NCBI GenBank assembly: GCA_938009115.1
Contig: CALLHZ010000094.1
Span: 1 to 21,584, forward strand
Direction: 5' to 3'
DNA: 21,584 bases
Source: an uncultured Clostridia bacterium
GTDB taxonomy: Bacteria; Bacillota; Clostridia; Peptostreptococcales; Anaerovoracaceae
In this document: one piece after another, positions 21,539-21,584 of the stretch
Layout of the letters: each line of letters begins with the position of its first letter
How positions within the stretch are numbered: position 1 is the stretch's first letter
Made by a program: the position numbers and the translations under genes
Notes under the pieces: model-generated
Told to the model about the DNA's origin: nothing
Databases searched by the model: none
The model's input: the letters and a program-made list of their open reading frames with translations, nothing else

Positions 21539-21584
21539 AGATCGGAAGAGCACACGTCTGAACTCCAGTCACGAGTGGATATCT
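21539..21584 (+). other. Illumina TruSeq adapter sequence (not biological)
   Basis: From AGATCGGAAGAGC on, the sequence matches the TruSeq indexed adapter, then the 6-base index GAGTGG and the following ATATCT. I recognise this as the TruSeq LT index 23 adapter. It is untrimmed read-through left in the assembly. Confidence 0.98.

Overview
The window looks like a piece of a chromosome from an anaerobic, amino-acid-using Clostridia-type Firmicute. The evidence is Shine-Dalgarno sequences of the GGAGG type before nearly every gene, ECF-S, YhfC, DUF3842 and DUF6125 family proteins, an oxygen-sensitive style of citrate metabolism (citrate lyase) and roughly even G+C content. I cannot place it more finely. 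It is one end of a draft contig: the last 46 bases are Illumina TruSeq adapter, preceded by a fold-back artefact.

Layout. (1) 1-3997, minus strand: a compact set of overlapping genes read right to left. They encode a papain-like/NlpC-P60-like hypothetical protein, a YhfC family membrane protease, a BCCT betaine/carnitine-type transporter and a Glu/Leu/Phe/Val dehydrogenase cut by the window edge. (2) 4229-4381: tRNA-Arg(ACG) with its own promoter and terminator. (3) 4434-6450: ybaK (plus), convergent with an ECF-S vitamin transporter component preceded by an attenuator-like leader, then DUF3842 and DUF6125 (minus). (4) 6504-9701, plus: a PF12897-type aspartate aminotransferase, asnA and a TraX family membrane protein. 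(5) 9749-9919: tRNA-Leu(GAG) with promoter and terminator. (6) 9986-12643, plus: a 45-residue basic small protein, an intracellular gamma-glutamyltransferase and a nitrilase/omega-amidase-like hydrolase. (7) 12640-20323, minus: a citrate operon in the order aconitase-family hydratase, type II isocitrate dehydrogenase, citD, citE, citF, citXG fusion. Its promoter carries a 12-bp perfect palindrome over the -35 element. (8) 20368-21498, minus: M20 metallopeptidase, followed by the artefactual contig end.

How the genes fit together. Most of the enzymes handle the aspartate/asparagine and glutamate/2-oxoglutarate nodes. The citrate operon links oxaloacetate plus acetate (citrate lyase) through citrate and isocitrate to 2-oxoglutarate. 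It could run toward glutamate synthesis, or in reverse as a way of disposing of glutamate carbon; the sequence does not decide direction. The glutamate-dehydrogenase-like enzyme, the aspartate aminotransferase, AsnA (ammonia-using), the gamma-glutamyltransferase, the omega-amidase-like enzyme and the M20 hydrolase are consistent with a life on amino acids and peptides. No mobile element, CRISPR array or phage gene is visible. The most novel-looking items are the acn-icd-cit operon with no citC in view and its palindromic operator, the ECF-S leader with mutually exclusive hairpins, and the unannotated-size 45-aa basic protein.
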